Below, one piece after another: positions 27,432-35,416 of a stretch of 64,000 bases of DNA. Where the stretch lies: NCBI GenBank assembly GCA_016718385.1, contig JADKDK010000002.1, positions 620,001 to 684,000 on the forward strand, in the 5' to 3' direction. The stretch is from Gammaproteobacteria bacterium (GTDB taxonomy: Bacteria > Pseudomonadota > Gammaproteobacteria > Pseudomonadales > UBA5518). The notes under the pieces are model-generated. The model made no database searches. It was given only the letters and a program-made list of their open reading frames with translations, and had not been told where the DNA came from. The stretch's first letter is position 1; every line of letters begins with the position of its first letter. Both the position numbers and the translations under genes were made by a program.

Positions 27432-27446
27432 GAGAACATTGTTCTC
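27432..27446. promoter_or_regulatory. Perfect inverted repeat GAGAACA-T-TGTTCTC, likely TetR operator
   Basis: Two perfect 7-base arms flank a single T, in the gap between the TetR gene (start about 27342) and the ferredoxin ATG at 27480. The site is 34 bp before that ATG, where a bound dimer would block transcription of the ferredoxin/P450 genes. TTGACT at 27399-27404 lies upstream as a -35-like element. Size and symmetry fit TetR-family operators. Confidence 0.6.
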
Positions 27447-27479
27447 TAATCAACCCCGCGATTTGCCCAGGAGAGTTCT

Positions 27480-27803
27480 ATGGCTCTGGTGACTTACATC
27501 GAGCACAACGGTACCGAACACAAAGTCGACGTTGCCAACGGCGACTCCGTCATGCAAGGCGCCATCAACAACGCGATAGAGGGCATCGTTGCCGAGTGCG
27601 GTGGTGGTCTCGCCTGCGCGACCTGCGTTTGCTTTGTCGATGCGGCCTGGACCGACAAGGTCGATGCGCCGTCGGAGGCCGAAACGCAGATGCTGGACTT
27701 CTCGCCCAATGGAGGCAGCCCGGGCAGCCGCTTGAGCTGCCAGATCAGCATCAATGACAAGCTGGATGGACTGGTCGTGCGTTTGCCCGCGTCGCAGTTC
27801 TGA
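27480..27803 (+). CDS. [2Fe-2S] ferredoxin, adrenodoxin/putidaredoxin type
   Basis: A 107-residue ferredoxin with ligands C40, C46, C49 and C87 (ECGGGLACATC and LSCQI), the C-x5-C-x2-C spacing of the vertebrate-type group. GAVs and the DSVMQGAIN motif before the cluster match putidaredoxin-like proteins. GGAG stands 8 bases before the start. Its place directly before a P450 gene (111 bp) points to it as that enzyme's electron donor. No ferredoxin reductase is encoded in the window, so the reductase must come from elsewhere. It is the only ferredoxin here and might also serve the Rieske enzymes, though that is speculation. Confidence 0.92.
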   Translation: MALVTYIEHNGTEHKVDVANGDSVMQGAINNAIEGIVAECGGGLACATCVCFVDAAWTDKVDAPSEAETQMLDFSPNGGSPGSRLSCQISINDKLDGLVVRLPASQF

Positions 27804-27914
27804 TCGGCGGCGCAATAAAACAGGTGAACACCAGACCATCGCGGTGAGCATGCAGCCGTATACTGCGTGCATCAGCGATGCGACGCGATTTGCGAATTCA
27901 TAGGAGAACCCACG

Positions 27915-29162
27915 ATGGCGATCGACGCAGCACACCCCGTTCCGCCGCAATTGCCCCGGATTGCCGGCCGGGACAATATTCCCGCCCATGTGCCCAGGGA
28001 ACTGGTGCGCTCGATCGGCCTCACCTTTGGCCCCGAATTCCTCGCCGCGCCGCACGAATACATGGCCCGGCTGCACGAAACCATGCCGCCTATCTATTAC
28101 GACGCCAACGATTACGGCAACGCCTGGCATCTGCTGAAGTACGAGCATGCCATGTTCATGTTGCGCCATCCGGAGTACTTCTCCAACGAGGGCGCGACGC
28201 CCTTCCCGCGCGATCCGGAAGACTATTTCTACTTCATCCCGATCGAGATCGATCCGCCGCATCATCGCAAGTATCGCGCGATCCTCGAACCGGTGTTCTC
28301 GCCCAAGGGTGTACTCGCGCTCGAAGGCAAGATCCGTGACATGGCCAATGATCTGATCGACCAGATCATCGACAAGGGCGAATGTGAGTACACCACCGAT
28401 TTCGGCCGACCGCTGCCGGTATCGGTGTTCCTCGACCTGATGGGCCTGCCCCAGGAAAAGCGCGACACATTCGTGAAATGGGCGGTCGATCTGCTCCATT
28501 CGAACGATCGCACCGTCATGGCGGAAGCCATGCGCGTGATCAGCGCCTACCTCAAGGAGGTGATCGCCGAGAAGACCAAGAATCCGGATGAGCACGTGAT
28601 CAGCCGTATCGTCCACGCGACGGTGGACGGCCGGCCGCTGAGCCCGCCGGAGATCTTCGGCTTCGTCGTCTTCCTGTTCATCGGCGGCCTCGATACGGTC
28701 TTCGCCACGCTCAACAACATCTGGCTGTGGCTGGCCAGGAATCCCGAGCGTCGCCAGGAGATGATCAACGATCCCGCCAACATCAACGCCCAGGTCGAGG
28801 AACTGCTGCGTGCCTGGTCGGTGACCTTCTCGGGCCGAGTGCTGGCGCAGGACTACGAGATGGGCGGCGTGAAGATGAAGAAGGGCGACCGCGTTACCGC
28901 CATCCTGCCGGCCTGCAACTTTGATCCGGAAATCTTTCCCAACCCGACCGTGGTGGACTTCCACCGGCCGCGCAAGCCGATCCTGGCCTTCACAGTCGGC
29001 GTCCACAGCTGCATGGGCGCCCACCTCGCGCGGCTCGAGATCAAGGTGGCGCTGCAGGAATGGCTGCGCCGGATCCCGGATTTTTCACTGAAGCCCGGCA
29101 CCAGGATCGAATACCGTCCCGGGGGTGTCGTCGGGCCGGAGTACGTGCCGCTGGTCTGGTAA
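27915..29162 (+). CDS. Cytochrome P450, class I bacterial
   Basis: A 415-residue P450. The I-helix reads FLFIGGLDTVFATLN near residue 255, with Gly in place of the usual first Ala of AGxDT. The K-helix Glu-x-x-Arg is in VEELLRAWS. The heme-binding loop is FTVGVHSCMGAHLARLE with the thiolate at C366; the commonest F-G-x-G form is changed at its second position to T. AGGAGA precedes ATG 27915; the 16 upstream in-frame codons have no site. The overall pattern resembles the CYP101/CYP111 terpenoid hydroxylases. With the adjacent putidaredoxin-like protein it forms a camphor-hydroxylase-style pair lacking its reductase. Confidence 0.92.
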   Translation: MAIDAAHPVPPQLPRIAGRDNIPAHVPRELVRSIGLTFGPEFLAAPHEYMARLHETMPPIYYDANDYGNAWHLLKYEHAMFMLRHPEYFSNEGATPFPRDPEDYFYFIPIEIDPPHHRKYRAILEPVFSPKGVLALEGKIRDMANDLIDQIIDKGECEYTTDFGRPLPVSVFLDLMGLPQEKRDTFVKWAVDLLHSNDRTVMAEAMRVISAYLKEVIAEKTKNPDEHVISRIVHATVDGRPLSPPEIFGFVVFLFIGGLDTVFATLNNIWLWLARNPERRQEMINDPANINAQVEELLRAWSVTFSGRVLAQDYEMGGVKMKKGDRVTAILPACNFDPEIFPNPTVVDFHRPRKPILAFTVGVHSCMGAHLARLEIKVALQEWLRRIPDFSLKPGTRIEYRPGGVVGPEYVPLVW

Positions 29163-29239
29163 GGGCGTTCTGGGGCATCGGCAACAGCTTGTGTTTTACA
29201 CGTGACGAATAACGCAACTCGAAACAAGAGGAAACTGGC

Positions 29240-30562
29240 ATGAACATGAACGACATGCTGATCATCAGCACCGACGACCACATCTGCGAGCCGCCTGATC
29301 TGTTCGACAAGCATCTCGAGGGGGATCTGCTGAAGTCAGCGCCCAAGCTGCTGACCGACAGGAACGGCAAGAACTTCTGGTCCTACCAGGGCAGGCACCA
29401 GCCGGGCATTGGCCTCAACGCGGTGGTGGGGCGCCCGTTCGAGGAGTACGGCATGGAGCCCAACTCGCTCGAGCAGCTGCGCGACGGTTGCTACAACGTC
29501 CATGCCCGTATCGACGACATGGATGTCAACGGCATTGCCGTACAGATGAACTTCGGCAACTCCATCGGCTTCGATAACAGGACCTTCCACCAGGCGCCCG
29601 ACAAGGATCTCGCATTGATCCACCTTCGTGCCTGGAACGACTGGCATGTCGACGAATGGTGCGGCGCTTATCCGGGCCGTTTCATCCCCTGCGGCATCCT
29701 GCCGACCTGGGACATGAAGGCCATGGTCGAGGAGATCGCACGCCTTGCCGCCAAGGGTTGCACCACGGTCAGCGTCAGCGAGAACCCGACCAAGCAGGGG
29801 CTGCCGAGCATCCACAACGAGTACTGGGGCCCCTTCTGGAAGGCGATCAACGAACACGACATGACCATTGCGCTGCACATCGGCAGCGGCAACCCGCAGG
29901 TGCATGCATCGATGGAGACCCCGATCGAAGCGTGGATCACGACCATGCCGCTGTCGATTGCCGTGGGCGCAGCGGATTGGCTGCAGCTGAAGGCGCTGCA
30001 TGATTATCCGGACATGCGTATCGCATTGTCGGAGAGCAGCATCGGCTGGATTCCGTATTTCCGGGAGCGCGCCGATTTTTCCAACTGGCGCCACAAGGCC
30101 TGGACGCACTCGGTTTTCCAGAAGACCAGGCCGAGCGAGATCTTCAACCGGCACTTCCTCTGCTGTTTCATCGACGATGCGTTCGGACTGAAGCATCTCG
30201 AGGACGTCGGCGAGGATATCGTCGCCTACGAGACCGATTATCCGCACTCCGACGCCCTGTGGCCGGAGGTACCGGAATATCTGTGGGAGCAGGTGAAGCA
30301 CCTCACGCAAGCACAGATCGAGAAGGTCACGCACCGCAACGCCATGCGCTTCTTCCGATTCGATCCCTTCAAGCATCACAAGCGCGAGGATCTGACGGTC
30401 GGCGCGTTGCGCGCCAGGGCGAAGGCCAAGGGCGTGGATACGACGCCGAAATCCTCCGGTGGCGCCCGTCCGGTAGACGCAGGCACAGAACGTCCGATCA
30501 CCTCGGGCGACCTGATGGCGATGTTCCAGAAACACGCAGACACCATCGCCGAGTCCGTCTGA
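29240..30562 (+). CDS. Amidohydrolase family protein, ACMSD-like
   Basis: A 440-residue metal-dependent hydrolase with the second-type start IISTDDHICEPPDLFDKHL, where the D-x-H pattern supplies metal ligands. Later elements are ALHIGSGNPQVHAS and YETDYPHSDALWPEVPEYL, which carries the final catalytic Asp. These fit the amidohydrolase_2/ACMSD branch, whose members decarboxylate or hydrolyse ring-cleavage products. The last 60 residues form a polar extension beyond the usual barrel. It follows the P450 by 77 bp on the same strand and ends in a strong terminator, so it is the last gene of that operon. Confidence 0.88.
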   Translation: MNMNDMLIISTDDHICEPPDLFDKHLEGDLLKSAPKLLTDRNGKNFWSYQGRHQPGIGLNAVVGRPFEEYGMEPNSLEQLRDGCYNVHARIDDMDVNGIAVQMNFGNSIGFDNRTFHQAPDKDLALIHLRAWNDWHVDEWCGAYPGRFIPCGILPTWDMKAMVEEIARLAAKGCTTVSVSENPTKQGLPSIHNEYWGPFWKAINEHDMTIALHIGSGNPQVHASMETPIEAWITTMPLSIAVGAADWLQLKALHDYPDMRIALSESSIGWIPYFRERADFSNWRHKAWTHSVFQKTRPSEIFNRHFLCCFIDDAFGLKHLEDVGEDIVAYETDYPHSDALWPEVPEYLWEQVKHLTQAQIEKVTHRNAMRFFRFDPFKHHKREDLTVGALRARAKAKGVDTTPKSSGGARPVDAGTERPITSGDLMAMFQKHADTIAESV

Positions 30563-30591
30563 CCCCTGACGACGACGCGATGCCGATGAAG

Positions 30592-30619
30592 ACGCGGAGC
30601 ATGGCTCCGCGTTTTTTTT
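30592..30619 (+). terminator. Intrinsic terminator after the P450/amidohydrolase operon
   Basis: ACGCGGAGC and GCTCCGCGT form a perfect 9-bp stem around an ATG loop, followed by a run of eight T. It begins 30 bp after the amidohydrolase stop and would end plus-strand transcription from the ferredoxin promoter. Confidence 0.9.
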
Positions 30620-30664
30620 CGCCTTGCTGCCGGGAATCCTGCCGATGGCCGGACTGTCGTGTGC

Positions 30665-31432
30665 TCAGGTCACCGAAAAGCCGGCGTCCACCGAGATCAG
30701 CTGGTTGGTGATATAGCGGGCAGCCGGCGTCGCAAAAAAATAGACGGCGGCGCCGATATCCGCAGGCTCGCAGATCGGCCCGAGTGGCAGTTTGCGGCGT
30801 GCGGGGCCTTCGGGCGGCGGCCCCTTGGCGGCGCGCGCACCGGGCGTGGCGACAGCACCGGGCAGCACCACGTTGACGGTGATGTTGTGCTCGGCCAACT
30901 CGAAGGCGCTCAGCCTGCTCAGACCCAGCAAAGCGCCCTTGGAGCCGGCATAGGCCCCCAGCCCCTTCACCACCGAACCACGCAGACCCGCCGTGGCGAT
31001 ATTGACGATACGTCCTCCCTCCCCCTTCGCGACCATCGCCCGCCCCACCTCGCGGGTCATCAGGTATGGCCCGCGCCCGTTGACGGCATTCATCCGGTCC
31101 CATTGCGCCGCCGTGCCTTCGAGCAGCAGTTCGCGGTCCTGCAGGCCCGCGTTGTTCACCAGGATCCAGGGCGCTCCATGCTGCACGACGACCGCGGCGC
31201 AGGCCCGCACGATCGATGCTTCGTCGGCGAGGTCGAGATGGATGCAGGCGACATCATGGCCTGTCTCGTTCAGCGATGCCGCGACCCTTTGCGCGCCCTC
31301 ATCGTCACGATCGGCAATGACCACCCTGGCGCCGGCTTGCGCCAGCGTCGTGACAATGCCGATACCGATGCCGCTTGCACCCCCGGTGACCAGTGCCACC
31401 TTTCCATCGAGGCTGAATGAGGCAACTGGCAT
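30665..31432 (-). CDS. SDR family oxidoreductase
   Basis: A 255-residue classical SDR with the cofactor loop GGASGIGIG at about residues 17-25, NNAG at 93-96 and the pair Y161 and K165 (YAGSK). The residue normally occupied by the catalytic Ser in NISS is Thr (NIAT), which may retain weak function or change specificity. AGGAGACAGG stands just before ATG 31432; a longer open frame of 39 codons has no site. It could oxidise the alcohol formed by the P450 but is transcribed on the opposite strand, convergent with that operon across the terminator at 30592. Confidence 0.85.
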   Translation of the reverse strand: MPVASFSLDGKVALVTGGASGIGIGIVTTLAQAGARVVIADRDDEGAQRVAASLNETGHDVACIHLDLADEASIVRACAAVVVQHGAPWILVNNAGLQDRELLLEGTAAQWDRMNAVNGRGPYLMTREVGRAMVAKGEGGRIVNIATAGLRGSVVKGLGAYAGSKGALLGLSRLSAFELAEHNITVNVVLPGAVATPGARAAKGPPPEGPARRKLPLGPICEPADIGAAVYFFATPAARYITNQLISVDAGFSVT

Positions 31433-31499
31433 GTCCTGTCTCCTGATCCGGTTTGATGAGCTCGAACCGCTCTGCATTATCGCGACGAGGTGGCCATGC

Positions 31500-31539
31500 C
31501 CAAAACGAAGCGCGCCGCGCTGAGAGCAGCGCGGCGCGC
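31500..31539 (-). terminator. Intrinsic terminator of the ThDP-enzyme gene
   Basis: GCGCGCCGCGCT (31510-31521) and AGCGCGGCGCGC (31528-31539) form a perfect 12-bp stem with a 6-base loop. On the minus strand it is followed by TTCGTTTT. It stands 28 bp after the stop at 31568 and before the next minus-strand gene, so it should isolate the SDR gene from read-through. Confidence 0.75.
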
Positions 31540-31567
31540 GTTGGACCATGCCTGGTGAAGCGTCGGC

Positions 31568-33301
31568 TTATTGCGTGCCTTCGGCATACCAGGTCCGGAA
31601 TTCGGCGTATTTCGGCATTTCCTCCGAATTTGCCTTCGGGTCGATCACGACATGGACCACGCCGACCTTGCCGCTGGCATAAGCGCGCGCGATGGCCGGG
31701 CCGATGTCCTGCGCCCTGGTGACATATTCGCCGTGGCAGCCGAAGCCTTCGCCGATCTTGTCGAAGCGTACATCCTTGCTCCAGTGCGTGCCGGTCTCAG
31801 CCGTGCCCTGGCCGAAGGTGCGCTTGTAGACGCCCACTTCCAGGCCCCACGCATTGTCCACGCCGACCACGCACACCAGCGGCAACTTGCAGCGCACGGC
31901 GGTTTCCAGTTCGGCGATGTGGAACATGAAGGACGAGTCGCTGCTGAGCAGCATGCCCGGACGCTGCTTGCCGGTGGCAGCCTTGTCCGCCAGCATCGCG
32001 CCGGTCGCATAGGGCAGGCCGGTGCCGATATGGCCGTAGTTCTGGTTCCAGATCACGTCGTGCGGCTTGCACTGCGAATAGGTCCACTGGAAGATCACCG
32101 TGGCACCGCCATCGCGGATCATGATGCCATCCTTCGGGAAGGCCCTGGTCGCCTCGACAACGAAGCGCGAGGTGTGTATTGGAACGTTGCCGTTGCCGTC
32201 GCTCTTCGTCAGCGTTTCCTCGGCCAGCGAAGCCAGTTCCGCCGCTCCATCCTTCATGAATTTGGCGAGACCGGGCGCAGGTGCTCGCGGCGTGCCTTTG
32301 AGCGCCGTGACCAGTTGCGGCACGACCCCGCGCAGGTCACCCACCAGCGGCACGTCGATCGGGCGGTTCACGCCGATCGCCGCCGGATCCTGCTCGACAT
32401 AGATCCACTTGCGGATGGCTTCGTTCTGCATCCAGTAGCGCCAGCGGCCGTAGTGCACCGGTTCGCCGAGTTCGGTGCCGAGCGCAAGGCAGAGATCCGA
32501 TTCCGTCACGGCTTCGATGGAAGCGTTGGAAAACACGTACTGGAAGGTACGATCTTCCAGGCCCGGGATGTAGGACGTGCCGCCCGAAGTCTGGATGACC
32601 GGGCAGTTCATCAGCTCGGCCAGTTCCTTGACCGCCGCGCCGCAGCGCGAGGTGTGCACACCGTGACCGACCAGCAGGATCGGATTCTTGGCTGCGCGAA
32701 TGAGACTTGCGGCCTCGGCGACCCTGTCGATATCCGCGCCCTGGTTGACGAGACGATAGCGCGCCGGCGGCAGCGGCTCCGGCACGTCCAGCTCTTCGGT
32801 GATGATATGGCTGGGATACTCGATATAGACCGGCCCCGGCGTACCGCCCATGGCCTTGCGGATGCCTTCACGGATGATCTCGTCCGTCTGGTCGGCGTAT
32901 TCGATCGAGGCCGAGTATTTCACCGAGTTCTCGAACAGCGGCATCTGCTTGACGAACTGGATGCGGCCACGGCGCACGCGCTGTTCGGTCACCCGGGCAC
33001 GCTGGCCGCTGAGGAAGATGACCGGCGAATTTTCCACCAGGGCGCACTGTATCGCGGGCGCGCAATTGGCGATGCCCGGGCCCAGCGTGCCGATGCACAC
33101 GGCAGGCTTGCCTGTGATGCGCGAAGCGGCCTCGGCCATGAAGCCGGCAGCGGCCTCGTGGTGCGGTGCGACCACCGTCCAGCCGCGTTTCTCCGCCTCG
33201 AGGAACATGTGTACGAAATTGGGGTCCGGGATGCCGAACAGGGTATTGATCCCCTCGGCTTCCAGCAGTTCCAGGATGCGCTTGTAGACAGGTACGCCCA
33301 T
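31568..33301 (-). CDS. Thiamine pyrophosphate-dependent enzyme (acetolactate synthase/benzoylformate decarboxylase-like)
   Basis: A 577-residue ThDP enzyme in the usual three-domain order. The activating Glu is E49 in APHHEAAAGF. The central domain begins near residue 190 with NPILLVGHGVH. In the C-terminal ThDP domain the metal motif GDG-x26-N appears as SDSSFMF near D455 followed by VDNAWG; the two glycines flanking Asp are Ser, which is uncommon. ATG 33301 is chosen with GAGGAG 11 bases upstream; GTG four codons earlier is possible. The reaction could be a decarboxylation or carboligation of a 2-oxo acid or a 2-hydroxyacyl-CoA lysis. It ends in its own terminator. Confidence 0.88.
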   Translation of the reverse strand: MGVPVYKRILELLEAEGINTLFGIPDPNFVHMFLEAEKRGWTVVAPHHEAAAGFMAEAASRITGKPAVCIGTLGPGIANCAPAIQCALVENSPVIFLSGQRARVTEQRVRRGRIQFVKQMPLFENSVKYSASIEYADQTDEIIREGIRKAMGGTPGPVYIEYPSHIITEELDVPEPLPPARYRLVNQGADIDRVAEAASLIRAAKNPILLVGHGVHTSRCGAAVKELAELMNCPVIQTSGGTSYIPGLEDRTFQYVFSNASIEAVTESDLCLALGTELGEPVHYGRWRYWMQNEAIRKWIYVEQDPAAIGVNRPIDVPLVGDLRGVVPQLVTALKGTPRAPAPGLAKFMKDGAAELASLAEETLTKSDGNGNVPIHTSRFVVEATRAFPKDGIMIRDGGATVIFQWTYSQCKPHDVIWNQNYGHIGTGLPYATGAMLADKAATGKQRPGMLLSSDSSFMFHIAELETAVRCKLPLVCVVGVDNAWGLEVGVYKRTFGQGTAETGTHWSKDVRFDKIGEGFGCHGEYVTRAQDIGPAIARAYASGKVGVVHVVIDPKANSEEMPKYAEFRTWYAEGTQ

Positions 33302-33398
33302 GACAGATTCCACTCCTCAAGATCGCGACACCAACAGGTCGCTGGTTAAAATCAACTTGCTCCGGCCTCAGGGGAAACCGCAGCGTTCTCGTGCAGAT

Positions 33399-33905
33399 TC
33401 AGGATGACGGGGGTCGTCGCGTGAACGTGGGCTCGTCCGGACCCGGGACGCCGGGAGGTGGCCCATAGTCAGGGCATTCGACGAGAGCCGCAGACAGGTC
33501 CGTCGGGCCACGATAATGGAGGCCGAAATGGCGCCACTGGAACCGCCACCGATCGCCGTCCTCGACGTAGCGGTCATAGTAGACTCCCAGCGTCATGGCC
33601 GAGCTGCCGTCCGCCATCTTCGCGAACTCGGTGATCTGGATCCGCCCGGTTGCCGTCCCCCGCCCGATCTCCAGCACCGGCATCCCCGGAATCATCTGCA
33701 CCCGGGCACAAGCGGCCATGAGCTTGCCGAAGGTGCTGCCGATATCCGCGCGACCGCGGATGTGCATCGTGGCGATTTTCCACTCGGCATCCTCGGCAAA
33801 GCAGGCGGCATAAGCCTCGGTATCCTTGCGCCACACGGCATCGACGAAGCGCGCGTGCAGTTGGCGGATCCCGCTGTCGGCAAGCACGAATTCTGTATTC
33901 TGCAT
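33399..33905 (-). CDS. SnoaL-like (NTF2-fold) protein downstream of a Rieske alpha gene
   Basis: A 168-residue NTF2-fold protein of the SnoaL_4 type: IRQLHARFVDAVWRKDTEAY, then ACFAEDAEWKI and the sheet strands GRIQITEFAKMADGSS and YYDRYVEDGDRWRF. The start at 33905 is the first ATG of the conserved part. It follows the Rieske alpha gene at 34016 on the same strand with a 110-bp gap and no gene between. Rieske dioxygenase beta subunits also have the NTF2 fold, so a structural partner role for the alpha subunit is a reasonable hypothesis beside isomerase or dehydratase activity. Confidence 0.82.
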   Translation of the reverse strand: MQNTEFVLADSGIRQLHARFVDAVWRKDTEAYAACFAEDAEWKIATMHIRGRADIGSTFGKLMAACARVQMIPGMPVLEIGRGTATGRIQITEFAKMADGSSAMTLGVYYDRYVEDGDRWRFQWRHFGLHYRGPTDLSAALVECPDYGPPPGVPGPDEPTFTRRPPSS

Positions 33906-34015
33906 TTCCCGAAATACCCCGTGAGAGCACCATCTTTTATCGACCCACCCGTGGAAATGCAACCCGTTTCACGAGGCAGTAACCACGGGCTCCAGTTCGA
34001 CGATCCGGGCGGATT

Positions 34016-35395
34016 TCAGTCGAGCGCGCGCGGCGCACCGATCCCCATGTATTGCGCCAGATTGCGATGCAGGTTGGTGACCTTGCGCTCCTGGTAGGGG
34101 TTCGGCAGATTGCCGCGAAAACCGCGTGATTTCAGACCCAGTTGCACCATTTCCATGTTCGAGAAGTCCTGCGCTATGACCTTGCGCCAGTGCTCCTCGG
34201 TAGCGTCCGCATGAGTCCACTCGGTCTTCGGCTCCTGCCCCTGCGGATAGCGCTCGATGGCGTAGGCTTCGTAAATGCACTTGTCGGGGTCGGTGCCGTA
34301 AGGACGCGTCCGGTAACACAGCGCGAAGGTGGGTCCCTGCAATATGCCCATGTTGGGAAATACATGCCAGGCCAGGCCCGCTGTCGCCATCTGCTCGTCA
34401 CTGATCTGCGGCCACTCCACGCCCATCGCCGCGTAGTCCGCCTTGCAGGACGCCAGCCAATGACGGTGCACTTCGTCGGCGGGAGTACCCTCGGGCAATT
34501 CGTCGACCAACCGTAGCGCTGCATCGACCAGGACCTGCGTGGTGCTGGCGCCGACCGTTTCCCAGAACTCCCGCTGCATTTCTCCCATCATGATCCGGGC
34601 GTCGGCACCCTTGCCCGTACGATGCACCGTTGTCTTGGCGGCGGAACCCTCGTCCTGGTGATCGGGTGCGTCATAGCCGTCGTTTCCGTGCAATCCCTGC
34701 ACTTTGCTCCAGGCGTAGAAGTCGCCGTATTTCGTGAGCTGCGGATGGGTAGCCGCCACGTGGTACGGCTCCATGAAGGCTTCCAGCGCCACCTTCCAGT
34801 TGCAATCGAAGACAGTCCATTGGCGGAACCGGTAGCGCATGTCCTCGAACCTGAACGGATCGAGAATACCGGCCGCGGGCTCGAGATATTCACGCAGGGA
34901 GATGCAATCGGGATCCATGTTGACCCAGATCCAGCCACCCCAGGTGTCGACCTTCACTTCTGCAAGACATGTGCGCTCATGCGTCAGCGTGCCCTTCCAG
35001 TCGTCCTTGTTCAGGATATGGGTATTGCTGCCCTGAAGGTCGAAGGACCATCCATGGAAGCCGCAGAAGAATGACTGCTTCGTCGCGTTGCCGCGTGCAC
35101 CGTTGCCGCCTTTTGGCGTCGAGACCAGCCGGCGTCCACGGTGCGGACAGACATTGTGATAGGCCCTGATCGTGTCGGGTGCGGCGCGAACGATCAGGAT
35201 CGAATCATTGGCGATCTCGTAGGTGATGTAGTCGCCAACCTCGGGAATGTCCTCGACACGCCCCGCGTGCTGCCAGACCCTGGCCCACAGCTTCCCGCCT
35301 TCAGCCTCCGCATACTCCCTGGAAACATAGGCGTCCACGGGAAACGTCAGCGGTTCCGACAAATCCTCGAGGATGATATCCGCCTTCGTGTTCAT
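34016..35395 (-). CDS. Aromatic-ring-hydroxylating dioxygenase alpha subunit (Rieske), copy B
   Basis: A 459-residue Rieske oxygenase. Ligands are in CPHRGRRL and, after a long insert, CGFHGWSF. The catalytic block is NWKVALEAFMEPYHVAATHP. The inserted loop between the cluster motifs contains TPKGGNGARGNATKQS. It is a close paralogue of the protein at 57324-58691; both end in a similar tail (MGIGAPRALD and MGTGAPRKLE). An NTF2-fold gene follows 110 bp downstream and the flavin monooxygenase gene lies 21 bp upstream, so the three probably form one operon starting at about 37273. The substrate is unknown. Confidence 0.9.
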   Translation of the reverse strand: MNTKADIILEDLSEPLTFPVDAYVSREYAEAEGGKLWARVWQHAGRVEDIPEVGDYITYEIANDSILIVRAAPDTIRAYHNVCPHRGRRLVSTPKGGNGARGNATKQSFFCGFHGWSFDLQGSNTHILNKDDWKGTLTHERTCLAEVKVDTWGGWIWVNMDPDCISLREYLEPAAGILDPFRFEDMRYRFRQWTVFDCNWKVALEAFMEPYHVAATHPQLTKYGDFYAWSKVQGLHGNDGYDAPDHQDEGSAAKTTVHRTGKGADARIMMGEMQREFWETVGASTTQVLVDAALRLVDELPEGTPADEVHRHWLASCKADYAAMGVEWPQISDEQMATAGLAWHVFPNMGILQGPTFALCYRTRPYGTDPDKCIYEAYAIERYPQGQEPKTEWTHADATEEHWRKVIAQDFSNMEMVQLGLKSRGFRGNLPNPYQERKVTNLHRNLAQYMGIGAPRALD

Positions 35396-35416
35396 GCCAG
35401 CCTCCTGTTTCCGGCC

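Noticed and set aside
31571..33349. Plus-strand open frame of 592 codons
   Set aside because: Mirror of the ThDP enzyme gene on the other strand; composition typical of an antisense shadow.
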